64,000 bases of DNA from positions 1-64,000 of the forward strand of contig JAERMQ010000002.1 of NCBI GenBank assembly GCA_016844745.1, given 5' to 3'. Origin of the DNA: Ignavibacteria bacterium (GTDB taxonomy: Bacteria > Bacteroidota > Ignavibacteria > Kapaibacteriales > UBA2268). Each line of letters begins with the position of its first letter. Positions within the stretch are counted from its first letter, which is position 1. Positions 34,139-43,586 of the stretch are shown piece after piece. Under the pieces are notes generated by a model. It did no database searches, had not been told where the DNA came from, and saw only the letters and a program-made list of their open reading frames with translations. The translations under genes were made by a program, and so were the position numbers.

Positions 34139-37100
34139 TCAAATCCAGTCCTTTGTTATTTCATCAACATATTGCATGGTTTTGATTGTATAACTTATGA
34201 TATTAACCATGTCCCTAAAATGACCGAAATCATCCGGGTTTAATATTATTTCATGTTTCTTTCGTTCTTTCAGCCACTTTTCAAGTACCTGATAACCACC
34301 AATGTAGAAATTCCATACTTCCACCGGAACATTATCGAAATATCGTTCTTTATTGAACCAAACTTTACCTTTATCAAAATTTACTGATTCCACTTTGAAA
34401 TTATTACCACCACCTAATAATGGACATGTAATTCCAGTTGGTATTTCTTTCATCAAATGAGCATTAATCAGCTTTTCTCCGATTTTAGATAACTCTTGAT
34501 ATTTGTTTTCATCATCGGTGAACGGTATTCTCGGAAAATCAATTTTCAGAAATTCGATATATTTTGTTCTATAAGTCGGGCTGTGCAGCACTGCATAAAT
34601 ATAACCTAAAATTTGTTCGGGTGTGTAATGGTCTTGGTATTTGGAGTTGATGAATTTGCGGAATTCCGGTGTGAAATTATCAGTTTTATTTAATGCTGAA
34701 TTAGTATTATTGCCGGCATTATATTTAATTTCAGGTTCTTTAACTCCAAAGAAAGATTTACTGACACCATTAGATAAAATATATAACGGGAAAATATAGC
34801 TGATGCCTCTGCTACTAACAAAAGCTCTGTTATCAAAAATACAATCTGAAATAAGAGAATAAGTATAATCACCAGAATAAGAAAATTGTCTCATACTTAT
34901 TAAAGCAATATTCTCTTCTTGCATATTAATCATTATATCTTTACGCATTCGTTCAATAAGGGAATCATCATAAAAAAGAAACCGAACATCAAATGGGCGA
35001 TAATGTATTTTACAGATTTTATTTTCTATTTCTTCCCGGCTAAAAGAATGAATAATTTTTCTGCTTTTATCTATTTTAAATTTTAAATTTTCCTTCAAAT
35101 TGTATTTTATTTCAATATCATGGTTTGAAATTGAAAGATTCTTAAATTCATAAATCCGTTTTTTTAGTTTATCGAGACTTGTATCAATTACAAAATCATC
35201 TCTTGATGTTACAATTCCGACACTACTATGTTTAAAAATTTTTCTTAATGATAATCCTTTATTATATTTTTTTAGTAGTTTTTCATCCCGAATTTTGAAC
35301 AAGTAAAATGGTGAATTCGGATTTATTTGTTCCCAATTTACATTTTTAAGACTCAAATCAAATAATGCTTGATATTTATTTAACCTTAATCCAAACAAAT
35401 CAAAATGGAAAACCTTGCAATTTTTGGGCTTGTTATCCTTTTTAATAAATAAAGCAATAGATACACCTTGCATGATATCGAAAACGTTTTCATCTTTTGA
35501 GCCATCAGGACATTTTTCCTTTTTCTTGGCATTCCCGTGTAAATCAAGAATGTAGATTTCATCAAAAGTGGTCATCAAAGATTGACGCATTCCTCTGAAA
35601 GTAGGATTATCCAAATAACTATGGTTTGAAATAATCCCAACGATTCCTCTTTCAACCTTTTCCATCTTCCATTGTGCAAAACGAATAAATTTCACGTAGT
35701 CATCTTGCAACCATTTAGGATTTTTCTCATCTATAGATTTTCCATCAACAATTTTGTAATAAGCCATTTGCCCGCTAAATTCGGTCATTTCCTTAACCAT
35801 CATATTCTTTTTTGCAATTTTTTTAATTGGTTCAGGATAAACTTTTCCGTTTTTATCATAGCTTAATTTAAAATGAGAAATATATTCTCCCCCTTTTTTA
35901 ATATTTTTTTCAATAATACCTTTGTTGGCAGAATGACCAGAATAGGGCGGATTTCCTAATATTACCAAAATTGGTTTGCTTTTCGTTTCACTTGCAAGTC
36001 TTCCTTCTTTGGAAATGGATGGTAACCCTGGTATAGGCTTAGGTAATTCATTCGTTAGCGTATTTGTTAAGTATATATTGAGTCTTTTTTCGGCATCCAA
36101 AGAGTATCCTTCATCTTTCAGATATTCTGAAATTTTTAAATTTGCTATTACATAAGGTGCAACCAACAATTCAAAGCCGTAAAAATTATTTAAAACCTGC
36201 TCATTAAGAATTTTATTAACGGTCTGTTTATCACCTAATTTTAAAGCCTGTTCAATTGCTTGTTTAATTGCGTGAAGTAAAAATGTTCCGGTTCCGGCTG
36301 CAAAGTCCAGAAGTGTTACATCCTTGTTTATAAAACCGTCATTGATAAGGAATTTTTCTTTCAAAATGACTTCAATAGAACGGACAATGAAAGAAACAAC
36401 CGGCTCAGGAGTATAGTAAACTCCCCTTAATTCTCTTTGAGATTTGTCGTAATGTTTCAAAAAGTCTTCATAGAAAAAGATAAACGGGTCGTTAAAACCC
36501 TGCTCTTTATGCCTGTATTCGGCAAATTCCTTTTTAATTGCTGTAAAATCCGTAACCTTCAAGATGCTGATTATTTCTTCAATTGACCAGATAATATCAG
36601 AGGGGAAGTCGTCAAGTCTGTGGAATAATTCTTTTATTAAAGGGAATGATTTTGGCAATAATGAAAAAGCAGTGGTTTGATTCAATTGTATCTTTGGAGA
36701 ATCACAGTTTAAGGCTGCAAGAAATAAGGAATAAGTTATAGTCTGAGCATAAATATCTGCGAAATCTTTTTCATCAATTTGATGCAATATCGATTCTTTA
36801 AAACCAATAAAGAGACCTAGCAACAAATTGTCCTCATCTTGATTATATTTTAGGTTTTCAAAACAATATTTTTTCAGGAAAATTGCCTTTACAGAAAGTC
36901 TCAATGCCAGGTCTTTCGTTTTGAAAATTGATTCCGGTTCGGATTGAAAGAAATCTTTAAGAAGCCTGGACAGTTCTTCAATTCGGGTTTTGTCAACTTT
37001 GAATCTCTTGTTTTGAAGGTTGAAATCTGAAAATAATGGAACATCTAAGACCTTTTCACCTTTTCTAATCAAATAGAAATGCAGATAATCGGTAACAATG

Positions 37101-37405
37101 ATGTTATCGGATAATTGTTGGTAGTTACTCAATTGTTTAGATTGAAGTGTCTTTGCAAGGTCTTCACCGATTTTCTTAGTTTCGATAAAACCGATTGTCA
37201 ATTGTTCCTTAGTGGTAACTTTGAAGTCGGGACGTCCCTTGTCTTCCTGCTTTTTCGGTTCATGCTTTACGTTAAATTTTCCTTTGAAATTTTCTTTCTC
37301 AAAGGCTTTCAAAAGGTTATCCAGAGCGGGTCTGTACGTAAGTTCAGAGCTTTCGTTATCCGAAAGAAAATTTTTCTGTATGTCATTAAAATAGGTTTGG
37401 AACAT
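34139..37405 (-). CDS. single-chain restriction-modification enzyme (type IIG/ISP-like)
   Basis: This 1088-residue protein joins a nuclease and an N6-adenine methyltransferase. Near the N-terminus KGRPDFKV (D60) and GFIETKK (E75, K77) form a PD-(D/E)xK site. YYTPEPVVSFIVRSIE and LLDFAAGTGTFLLHA (motif I, about 367) with NPPY (about 486) are the methyltransferase core. The last 200 residues match the type ISP specificity domain (YIYAVLHSPTYRTKYIEFLK, then IGGYQVLEKWLKERK). The helicase of true type ISP enzymes is missing, so it resembles a type IIG/IIL enzyme that cuts and methylates with one polypeptide. It needs no partner gene, and none is present. Confidence 0.82.
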   Translation of the reverse strand: MFQTYFNDIQKNFLSDNESSELTYRPALDNLLKAFEKENFKGKFNVKHEPKKQEDKGRPDFKVTTKEQLTIGFIETKKIGEDLAKTLQSKQLSNYQQLSDNIIVTDYLHFYLIRKGEKVLDVPLFSDFNLQNKRFKVDKTRIEELSRLLKDFFQSEPESIFKTKDLALRLSVKAIFLKKYCFENLKYNQDEDNLLLGLFIGFKESILHQIDEKDFADIYAQTITYSLFLAALNCDSPKIQLNQTTAFSLLPKSFPLIKELFHRLDDFPSDIIWSIEEIISILKVTDFTAIKKEFAEYRHKEQGFNDPFIFFYEDFLKHYDKSQRELRGVYYTPEPVVSFIVRSIEVILKEKFLINDGFINKDVTLLDFAAGTGTFLLHAIKQAIEQALKLGDKQTVNKILNEQVLNNFYGFELLVAPYVIANLKISEYLKDEGYSLDAEKRLNIYLTNTLTNELPKPIPGLPSISKEGRLASETKSKPILVILGNPPYSGHSANKGIIEKNIKKGGEYISHFKLSYDKNGKVYPEPIKKIAKKNMMVKEMTEFSGQMAYYKIVDGKSIDEKNPKWLQDDYVKFIRFAQWKMEKVERGIVGIISNHSYLDNPTFRGMRQSLMTTFDEIYILDLHGNAKKKEKCPDGSKDENVFDIMQGVSIALFIKKDNKPKNCKVFHFDLFGLRLNKYQALFDLSLKNVNWEQINPNSPFYLFKIRDEKLLKKYNKGLSLRKIFKHSSVGIVTSRDDFVIDTSLDKLKKRIYEFKNLSISNHDIEIKYNLKENLKFKIDKSRKIIHSFSREEIENKICKIHYRPFDVRFLFYDDSLIERMRKDIMINMQEENIALISMRQFSYSGDYTYSLISDCIFDNRAFVSSRGISYIFPLYILSNGVSKSFFGVKEPEIKYNAGNNTNSALNKTDNFTPEFRKFINSKYQDHYTPEQILGYIYAVLHSPTYRTKYIEFLKIDFPRIPFTDDENKYQELSKIGEKLINAHLMKEIPTGITCPLLGGGNNFKVESVNFDKGKVWFNKERYFDNVPVEVWNFYIGGYQVLEKWLKERKKHEIILNPDDFGHFRDMVNIISYTIKTMQYVDEITKDWI

Positions 37406-37544
37406 TATTGTTAAATTAATTACTAATCAAATAACCAAGCAAAATTAACAAATTAAAATCAAAAATAGAATAGGGCAGTTCTAAAAACATACGAATTGTC
37501 ATTCGCAGGAAGGACATTTTACAAGCTATCCAAAATGTTATATG

Positions 37545-38783
37545 TTATTGTTCAAGCGGGAGTATAATTGAAAAGGTAGAACCTTCTCCCAATGTGCTTT
37601 CAACATGGATTTTTCCTCCATGCAGTTCAGTCAGTTCTTTAACTATCGATAATCCTAATCCAATAGAATGTTCATTACCTGTCGGTTTTGGTGTTAACCG
37701 TTGAAATTTACCAAACAGTTTTTTCATGTCCTTTTCGCTTAAACCAAGCCCCTGGTCTATTACTGATAGAATGACATATTTCTGATTTATTCCCGAATCT
37801 ATGACTTTAATTTCAACATGAATTTCTTTTCCAGGAAGTGTATATTTTACAGAATTGCTAATTAAATTATCGATTATTTGCTGTAATTTCACAGTATCAC
37901 CGTTAACTAAGGGTGTTATATTAGTTGAGGGTATAAATATTAATTTCTGCTTTTTATTGCCGGCTGCTTTGATATAACATTCAAAAACTGATTTAGCAAC
38001 TATATTCAAATCAACAGGTTCTTTGGTTATTGTAATCTTGCCACTATCTATCCTGCTTGATTCCAATAATTCGGAAACGATATTGAGCATTCTGTCTGAT
38101 GAATTTAAAATGAAATCCATCATCGATGAATGTTCGTTATTATTTAATAGGTCCTGCTTTAAAATAGATGACAACCCAATAATAGTCGTTAAGGGATTAC
38201 GCAAATCATGAGCGATTATCTGAAGTATCCTGTTCTTTAATGCAAGAGCTTCCTGCATGACTTTGTTTGAATCATTCAACTCTTTAAGCCGGATAAGAGT
38301 TTTACTACGGGTAATTAATTCGCTTTTATCAAATGGTTTCAATAAATAATCATTTGCGCCGGATTCCAATCCTTTAATTATATCAATTGTTTCATCTCTT
38401 GCTGAAAGAAATAATATGGGCAGTTCGACAATTGAAAAATTTTGACGAATAATCCTGCATAACTCAAAACCGTCAATATCCGGTAACATCATATTAAGAA
38501 TAATAAGGTCAAAACTCAACAAGGATTCGGGATTATTTTCATCAATCTTCTTTTCAATTTGGAATGATGTCCTTTTTTCATCTTCCGGTTTGAATCCTAA
38601 TGATACGTCCCCTTCACCCATCAATAATGAAAATGCCTCCCTTCCATTTGAAAAAGAATGAACCTGAAAGCCCTCCTGTCTCAAATATTCATTAATAAGC
38701 CTTGACATTATACGTTGGCTTTCAATCAGTAGAATATGATGTTTTCTTATCAATTTTGTATTGCACCCATTTGTAATGAACAA
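37545..38783 (-). CDS. hybrid sensor kinase with degenerate receiver domain
   Basis: The 412-residue cytosolic protein has an N-terminal receiver-like domain (about 15-165) and a histidine kinase. The HisKA H-box is AHDLRNPLTT (H192), the N-box is LQQIIDNLISNSVKYT, and the G-boxes are VIDQGLGLSEKD and GLGLSIVKELTELHGG. The receiver lacks its chemistry: the acidic pair is ES (21-22), and the phospho-acceptor aspartate in LIILNMMLPD is Asn97, read directly as AAT. The lysine (K149 in LLKPF) remains. A 30-residue Asp/Glu/Lys-rich insert (about 57-88) precedes the Asn strand. There are no membrane helices. The receiver probably senses or binds without phosphorylation. Confidence 0.85.
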   Translation of the reverse strand: MFITNGCNTKLIRKHHILLIESQRIMSRLINEYLRQEGFQVHSFSNGREAFSLLMGEGDVSLGFKPEDEKRTSFQIEKKIDENNPESLLSFDLIILNMMLPDIDGFELCRIIRQNFSIVELPILFLSARDETIDIIKGLESGANDYLLKPFDKSELITRSKTLIRLKELNDSNKVMQEALALKNRILQIIAHDLRNPLTTIIGLSSILKQDLLNNNEHSSMMDFILNSSDRMLNIVSELLESSRIDSGKITITKEPVDLNIVAKSVFECYIKAAGNKKQKLIFIPSTNITPLVNGDTVKLQQIIDNLISNSVKYTLPGKEIHVEIKVIDSGINQKYVILSVIDQGLGLSEKDMKKLFGKFQRLTPKPTGNEHSIGLGLSIVKELTELHGGKIHVESTLGEGSTFSIILPLEQ

Positions 38784-38810
38784 TTTTTAAGAATAAATAA
38801 ATGAAATCCT

Positions 38811-40535
38811 TTATTGTTGTTGTAGTGTTTTTCTTTTCAGAATAAAAAAAGTATCGGAATGAAAAGGTAAAAGTCGCTGATATTTGTAGGCTTTATATAT
38901 ATTATATTTTTTTTTCTCATCAAAAGAGACAATATATTCATCTTCCTGAACCAACCATCTTGTTTTTTCGGAATCATCCTCTGTATTAACATAATAGCAA
39001 TACCATCCGTTAAATTCATATCCACCATTAATTTTTAATGGAGAAATACCATCTATAAAAGTCAATTCACTGAGTGCATTCCACCTTATTCTGTTCCAAT
39101 TCAGATAATCAATAGTTCCTAAAACACTAAATCCAAGGAAAAATACAAGTATCAAAGCCATCAATATCTTTGAATGAGTTTTTATCAAACTATTAATATC
39201 CCCCCAAAGAATTATTATTAAAATAATAAAAAAGGGTATAAAAATTACAAGGTATCTGTCGAAAAAATAAGTTAGGCTAAATAAAAGCCAGTATATTATA
39301 ATTGAGAAAGCAGGAAAAATAATGAAAATATTTTGTTTGTTAAGTCTGAATGAATTAAAATCCCTGATTCTTTCAAAGAATGATGTCACGAAATAAGAAA
39401 AGAGAATAGAGCCGTTCAATATTGATAGAAATGAAACAACCAGCCAAAAGGAATTAGGTAATGTCGAATAATGAGAATTCGGTAAAGATTCAAAATTATT
39501 TAAAGTAATTGGTCCTATTCCACCTGAATGAATACTATTCCAGAACAACGGCAGTTTATCTATATAGTAAAATAGACTAAATATGGATGGAATTAAAACC
39601 AGGGATGTGATAATCAAATTTATTTTTCTTTTTCCAATTAACCGGTAAAGGTATCTTATCAAAAAAGGTAATAGGGGTAAAAGGAAAAAGCCGATTCGAT
39701 AAATTGAACTCAAAAAATTTTTCGTGATACTTTTCGCTATACTTAATGGATTCTCCAATGTATTTGCTATTATTCCGGTATGATAATCCGAACTTTGAGG
39801 TACTCTACTATATTCGTTTAAAAAAAGATAATAAGAAATTAAAAAAAACAGGGATATAAAAAAAGGTAAAAAAGCTCTTATTGATTTTCTTAAATTCAAA
39901 CCTCCAAAAAATAAAACGGCTAACCCAAATCCTAATGGTAAAAACAGTCCGATTTGTCTGCTTAGAGTTGCAACGACAGAGAAGAAAATGGCTGGAATTA
40001 AATAATAATTCGAATCATATTTTAAATAAAAAACAAAAAAAAGAAAACTTAGCAGTATTACTGTTAAAAAGAAATTGTCGGTCATGAAAGTATATGAAAT
40101 TGAAAAAAAAATCGGATTAAAAGCTAATATACCGGTAAATAAATAAGCTACCAATCGCTTTAATCCGAATAATCTCAAAATTACATAAAATATTCCTATT
40201 CCGATGTATGATATTACTAAATTTGAAACGCGTAAAGTAAGGAATGAAAATCCAAACAATTTACAGAATAATGCTCCCCAAATTATATTTGATAATAAAG
40301 TCATGGAAATATAATCCATCAACTTTATATGGCTATTTGTAATTAATATTAAAACGGATTTTGCATAGAGCCAGTCATCATTTAAGGGGAACTCACCGGT
40401 CGGATCGACAATAAAAATTAAACCAATCCAAACAGATGCAATTATCAGGAGGTCAACGAAAATTTCTCTGTTTCGACCAAATCCCAAAGGAAAAACTTTG
40501 AAAAATAAATTACTTCCGGTATTATGTAATTTCAT
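38811..40535 (-). CDS. GT-C family membrane glycosyltransferase
   Basis: The 574 residues contain about eleven helices and, in the first periplasmic loop, DPTGEFPLNDDWLYAKSV. That acidic D/E-rich motif is typical of GT-C enzymes (PMT/ArnT/GT39-like), which use polyprenyl-phosphate sugars. The C-terminal 100 residues form a soluble domain. The acceptor is unknown. The gene stands alone, between the kinase (28 bases away) and the S1 gene, all on the minus strand. Confidence 0.7.
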   Translation of the reverse strand: MKLHNTGSNLFFKVFPLGFGRNREIFVDLLIIASVWIGLIFIVDPTGEFPLNDDWLYAKSVLILITNSHIKLMDYISMTLLSNIIWGALFCKLFGFSFLTLRVSNLVISYIGIGIFYVILRLFGLKRLVAYLFTGILAFNPIFFSISYTFMTDNFFLTVILLSFLFFVFYLKYDSNYYLIPAIFFSVVATLSRQIGLFLPLGFGLAVLFFGGLNLRKSIRAFLPFFISLFFLISYYLFLNEYSRVPQSSDYHTGIIANTLENPLSIAKSITKNFLSSIYRIGFFLLPLLPFLIRYLYRLIGKRKINLIITSLVLIPSIFSLFYYIDKLPLFWNSIHSGGIGPITLNNFESLPNSHYSTLPNSFWLVVSFLSILNGSILFSYFVTSFFERIRDFNSFRLNKQNIFIIFPAFSIIIYWLLFSLTYFFDRYLVIFIPFFIILIIILWGDINSLIKTHSKILMALILVFFLGFSVLGTIDYLNWNRIRWNALSELTFIDGISPLKINGGYEFNGWYCYYVNTEDDSEKTRWLVQEDEYIVSFDEKKKYNIYKAYKYQRLLPFHSDTFFILKRKTLQQQ

Positions 40536-40569
40536 CGTTTTAAATGTTAGTCAACATTTAAAAAAAATA

Positions 40570-42183
40570 TTACGAAACAGAAAACAAGTCCTCTTTTTGC
40601 TGCTCGGAAAGCATATCAGAAAGTGAGAACGAGCCTTGCCCTGACTGTGCACCATGTTGATTATCCTTATTACCGGAATCATGTTTTCTTTCAGTTCTTT
40701 CTCTTGGCTGGGGTTTTTCTTCTTCCCCAAATGGAGAGATAATTAGAGATTCATCTTTTGGAATTAAATCAATAATCTGAACATCAATTTCATCCCCGTT
40801 TTTATAAGGAATTTTTTTACCTCTTACTGCGTTTTTAATTTTGCTACGAGGCATGAATCCATCAACTTCTTCACCCAAACGAACAATTACCCCCTGAGGA
40901 ATTATCTGAACAATCCTTCCTTTTAGAACGGTGCTAACAGGGTATTTATCTTTCAATTCTTCCCAAGGATTTGGAAGGATTCGCTTGTAACTAAGAGCTA
41001 TTGCTTGTTTTTCTTCTGAGACAGAAAGAATTTCCACTTCGATATCCTGGTCAACCTGAAGTAATTCGGAAGGAGCCCTCAGCCTCAATGCCCATGATAA
41101 TTCATTTGTTCGAAGCAAACCGTCTATTCCGGGTTTTAGTTCGATATAAGCGCCGAATTCTGTTAAACGGCGAACTTTACCCTTGACCCTTGAACCGGGG
41201 GGTAGTTCGCTTGCAACGTTGTGCCATGGAGATTTTTCCAATTCTTTTCTGGATAAAGCTATTCTTTTTCTTTCACGGTTAATCTCTACAATTACCGATT
41301 GAAGCCGTTGTCCTCTTTTGAATGCTTTCTTTGGGTCGTCAACATGTACCTGTGAGAGCCTTGATATATGAATCAATCCCTCTACACCGCCAATATCGAC
41401 AAATACTCCGAATGTTGCAACGCTCGAAACAACACCCTCGACAATATCTCCAACATTAATTTTATTCCAGAAATCATCTTCAGCCAATTTACGACGGCTT
41501 GTTATAATAGTTACTCGTCCGGTAGATTCTTCCTGTATTTCGTGTATCAGAACCGATAGATGAGTGCCAACCGTATTAAGTAGTTCCTTATCATTGATTT
41601 TGCGCTTAAACGAGAAATGTGAAGCCGGTAAAAACATCTGGGCTTCTTTGTATGATAATCGTAATCCACCTCTTACTCTGCTTGTCACCTCAGCTTCGAA
41701 TGGTGTTTGATGTTCAAGTAATCCTTTAAGTTCAGTAAGGAGTTCTTCAGGCAAAACCTGACTTCTTGTCTTTTCCACGGATTCACTACTTTCATGTTCA
41801 TCTTCAGTGGATTCGTCAACGGCATGAGATTCTGAGGTAACAGCCGGAGTAGCATCGGTCGATGAAGCACTATCTTCAGGTACGCTCTCATGCACGATTG
41901 TATCAGCATCCTGAGAATCGTTTGGTGTATTCTGAGAATCCGTAACAGCAACTGATTCTTCAACCCGGATATCATTGGATTGAATTTCTTCAGTGACTTC
42001 GTAATCATTAATAATTGACTCAATAGGAATTTCATTTTCGATAATCATTGGCTCTACAGCCAAAGGTAATACTACTTCGTGCTCTTGTAGTTGAGAAGCA
42101 GTCTCGGATTGGTTTTCAAAATTTGTTTCCTGAGTTTCGTTTTGCTCCAATGAAGGAGTTTCTTCGTTTGTTGTTGTCTGCAT
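40570..42183 (-). CDS. rpsA: ribosomal protein S1-like RNA-binding protein, four S1 domains
   Basis: The first 150 residues are acidic and low in complexity (Glu/Ser/Thr/Val-rich, probably disordered). Four S1 domains follow: about 155-225 (TPFEAEVTSRVRGGLRLS), 240-315 (GDIVEGVVSSVATFGVFVDI), 325-395 (GSRVKGKVRRLTEFGAYIEL) and 410-480 (STVLKGRIVQIIPQGVIVRL). A basic/acidic tail closes the protein. With four domains it matches shorter S1 versions; S1 recruits mRNA to the 30S subunit. It is divergent from rpsF across 230 bases that include a good promoter for rpsF. A non-ribosomal S1-repeat role cannot be ruled out. Confidence 0.8.
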   Translation of the reverse strand: MQTTTNEETPSLEQNETQETNFENQSETASQLQEHEVVLPLAVEPMIIENEIPIESIINDYEVTEEIQSNDIRVEESVAVTDSQNTPNDSQDADTIVHESVPEDSASSTDATPAVTSESHAVDESTEDEHESSESVEKTRSQVLPEELLTELKGLLEHQTPFEAEVTSRVRGGLRLSYKEAQMFLPASHFSFKRKINDKELLNTVGTHLSVLIHEIQEESTGRVTIITSRRKLAEDDFWNKINVGDIVEGVVSSVATFGVFVDIGGVEGLIHISRLSQVHVDDPKKAFKRGQRLQSVIVEINRERKRIALSRKELEKSPWHNVASELPPGSRVKGKVRRLTEFGAYIELKPGIDGLLRTNELSWALRLRAPSELLQVDQDIEVEILSVSEEKQAIALSYKRILPNPWEELKDKYPVSTVLKGRIVQIIPQGVIVRLGEEVDGFMPRSKIKNAVRGKKIPYKNGDEIDVQIIDLIPKDESLIISPFGEEEKPQPRERTERKHDSGNKDNQHGAQSGQGSFSLSDMLSEQQKEDLFSVS

Positions 42184-42315
42184 CGCTTAAAAGATTAATA
42201 ACAAATATTATAATAAATTCAAATTATCCATATAATTAAAATTAATGAATTACAAAGTTAAGAATTAATTTTAAATAAATAAATAAAAAAAAGAAAAAAA
42301 TAATTAATAATAATT

Positions 42316-42346
42316 TTTGTGTTTAAAGGAAAATATATTACTTTTG
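42316..42346 (+). promoter_or_regulatory. Bacteroidota-type promoter for rpsF
   Basis: TTTG at 42316-42319 and TACTTTTG (TAnnTTTG) at 42339-42346 are separated by exactly 19 bases. This matches the -33/-7 promoter of the Bacteroidota primary sigma factor, which is unlike the Proteobacterial -35/-10. It lies 69 bases before the rpsF ATG. Confidence 0.7.
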
Positions 42347-42415
42347 TAATTCTATATTCGTTACACTTATTTATTTAGTGTAACATAGGTTTAAAAATCG
42401 AAAAGAGGAGTTAAA

Positions 42416-42865
42416 ATGGCATTGCGCCGATTATACGAAACAACAGTAATAGTAAATGCCGCTTTGGAAGATTCGGACATTGATTCGGTAATTTCAAGGA
42501 TAGCCGGCTATATCGAAAATAATGGTGGACAGCTTGTTGAAGTAAACAAATGGGGACGTCGAAGACTTGCGTATCCGATTAATAAGAAATTCAATGGCTT
42601 CTATGTTCATCTGGTATTTGAAACATTGCCTAATTCCGTTCCGATTTTGGAGCGATTCCTTGTATTAGAGGATACCGTTTTACGGCATTTAACATTGATT
42701 CTAACTAAAAAATTGGATGAATTCCGTCGCAGGCGTTTACTTGAAGAAGGAAAAAATTATGCACCAATGGGTGAATTACGACAGGACGAACAAAAAGCTA
42801 CTGTACAACCGGAATTAATTCTGAAAACGGTAGTTGAAGAAGTCGAAGAGGATATTGAAATTTAA
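42416..42865 (+). CDS. rpsF: 30S ribosomal protein S6
   Basis: The 149-residue product starts LRRLYETTVIVNAALEDSDI and contains WGRRRLAYPINKKFNGFYVHLVFE, the central beta-sheet of S6, then a C-terminal tail of about 45 residues (acidic, VVEEVEEDIEI), longer than in E. coli. A GAGGAG-type site precedes ATG. rplI follows after 160 bases; rpsR and ssb, which normally sit between them, are absent. Confidence 0.95.
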   Translation: MALRRLYETTVIVNAALEDSDIDSVISRIAGYIENNGGQLVEVNKWGRRRLAYPINKKFNGFYVHLVFETLPNSVPILERFLVLEDTVLRHLTLILTKKLDEFRRRRLLEEGKNYAPMGELRQDEQKATVQPELILKTVVEEVEEDIEI

Positions 42866-43025
42866 TTTTAAATGTACTTTAGATTAATGATTTAAATTAT
42901 ATTCCCTAAAGCATTTAATTTTATTATCCCGGTTAATACAATTTAAAATAATCTTTTGCCTAACAGATAAAAGGTTCTATTTGACAAGGCAATCAAGCAT
43001 AAAGAAAAAATTAAAGGAAAAATAA

Positions 43026-43472
43026 ATGAAAGTAATTTTAAGAAGAGATATTGATAACCTTGGTAGAATGGGCGATATCGTTATTGTCAAGGATGGTTAT
43101 GCCCGTAATTATTTAATTCCGAGAAACTTTGTATATTTAGCCACAGCAGGCGCTATGAACGCTCTCGAAATAGAAAAGAAGCGCCTTGCTAAACGCCAGT
43201 TAAAAGAGAAAGAAAATGCCGAAGCATTGGCTACTAAATTAGCTGAGTTACAAGTGACAATTGCTATGAAGGTCGGTGAAGAAGGTAAGCTATACGGTTC
43301 TGTTACTCCACAAATGATAGGTGCTGAACTTGCTTTGAAAGGGTATGAAATCGACCGCAGAAATATTATAATTGACGACCCAATAAAATCCCTTGGTGTT
43401 TTTGACGTTAGAGTGAAGCTACATACAGACGTTTACGCTAAGATTAAAACATGGGTTATTAGCGAAGAATAA
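43026..43472 (+). CDS. rplI: 50S ribosomal protein L9
   Basis: MKVILRRDIDNLGRMGDIVIVKDGYARNYLIP is the L9 N-domain signature. A long connecting helix (residues 41-75) and the C-terminal domain (VGEEGKLYGSVTPQMIGAEL) complete the normal 148 residues. L9 helps keep reading frame at the 50S L1 stalk base. An intrinsic terminator follows at 43494. Confidence 0.96.
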   Translation: MKVILRRDIDNLGRMGDIVIVKDGYARNYLIPRNFVYLATAGAMNALEIEKKRLAKRQLKEKENAEALATKLAELQVTIAMKVGEEGKLYGSVTPQMIGAELALKGYEIDRRNIIIDDPIKSLGVFDVRVKLHTDVYAKIKTWVISEE

Positions 43473-43493
43473 ATTTCCTTGAAATAAAGTCAG

Positions 43494-43538
43494 TCCCTTG
43501 AATGCGAAGCCCATATCATGTTCAAGGGATTTTTTTTA
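43494..43538 (+). terminator. intrinsic terminator after rplI
   Basis: TCCCTTGAA (43494-43502) pairs with TTCAAGGGA (43521-43529) and is followed at once by nine T residues. It ends the rpsF-rplI transcript 22 bases after the stop. Confidence 0.85.
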
Positions 43539-43586
43539 TAGAACTATTACCAATATTTTTTCAAGAGCCTGATACTTTAAATCTAT

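Noticed and set aside
42866-43025. Hidden rpsR between rpsF and rplI.
   Set aside because: 160 bases are too few for S18, and no frame shows its motifs.
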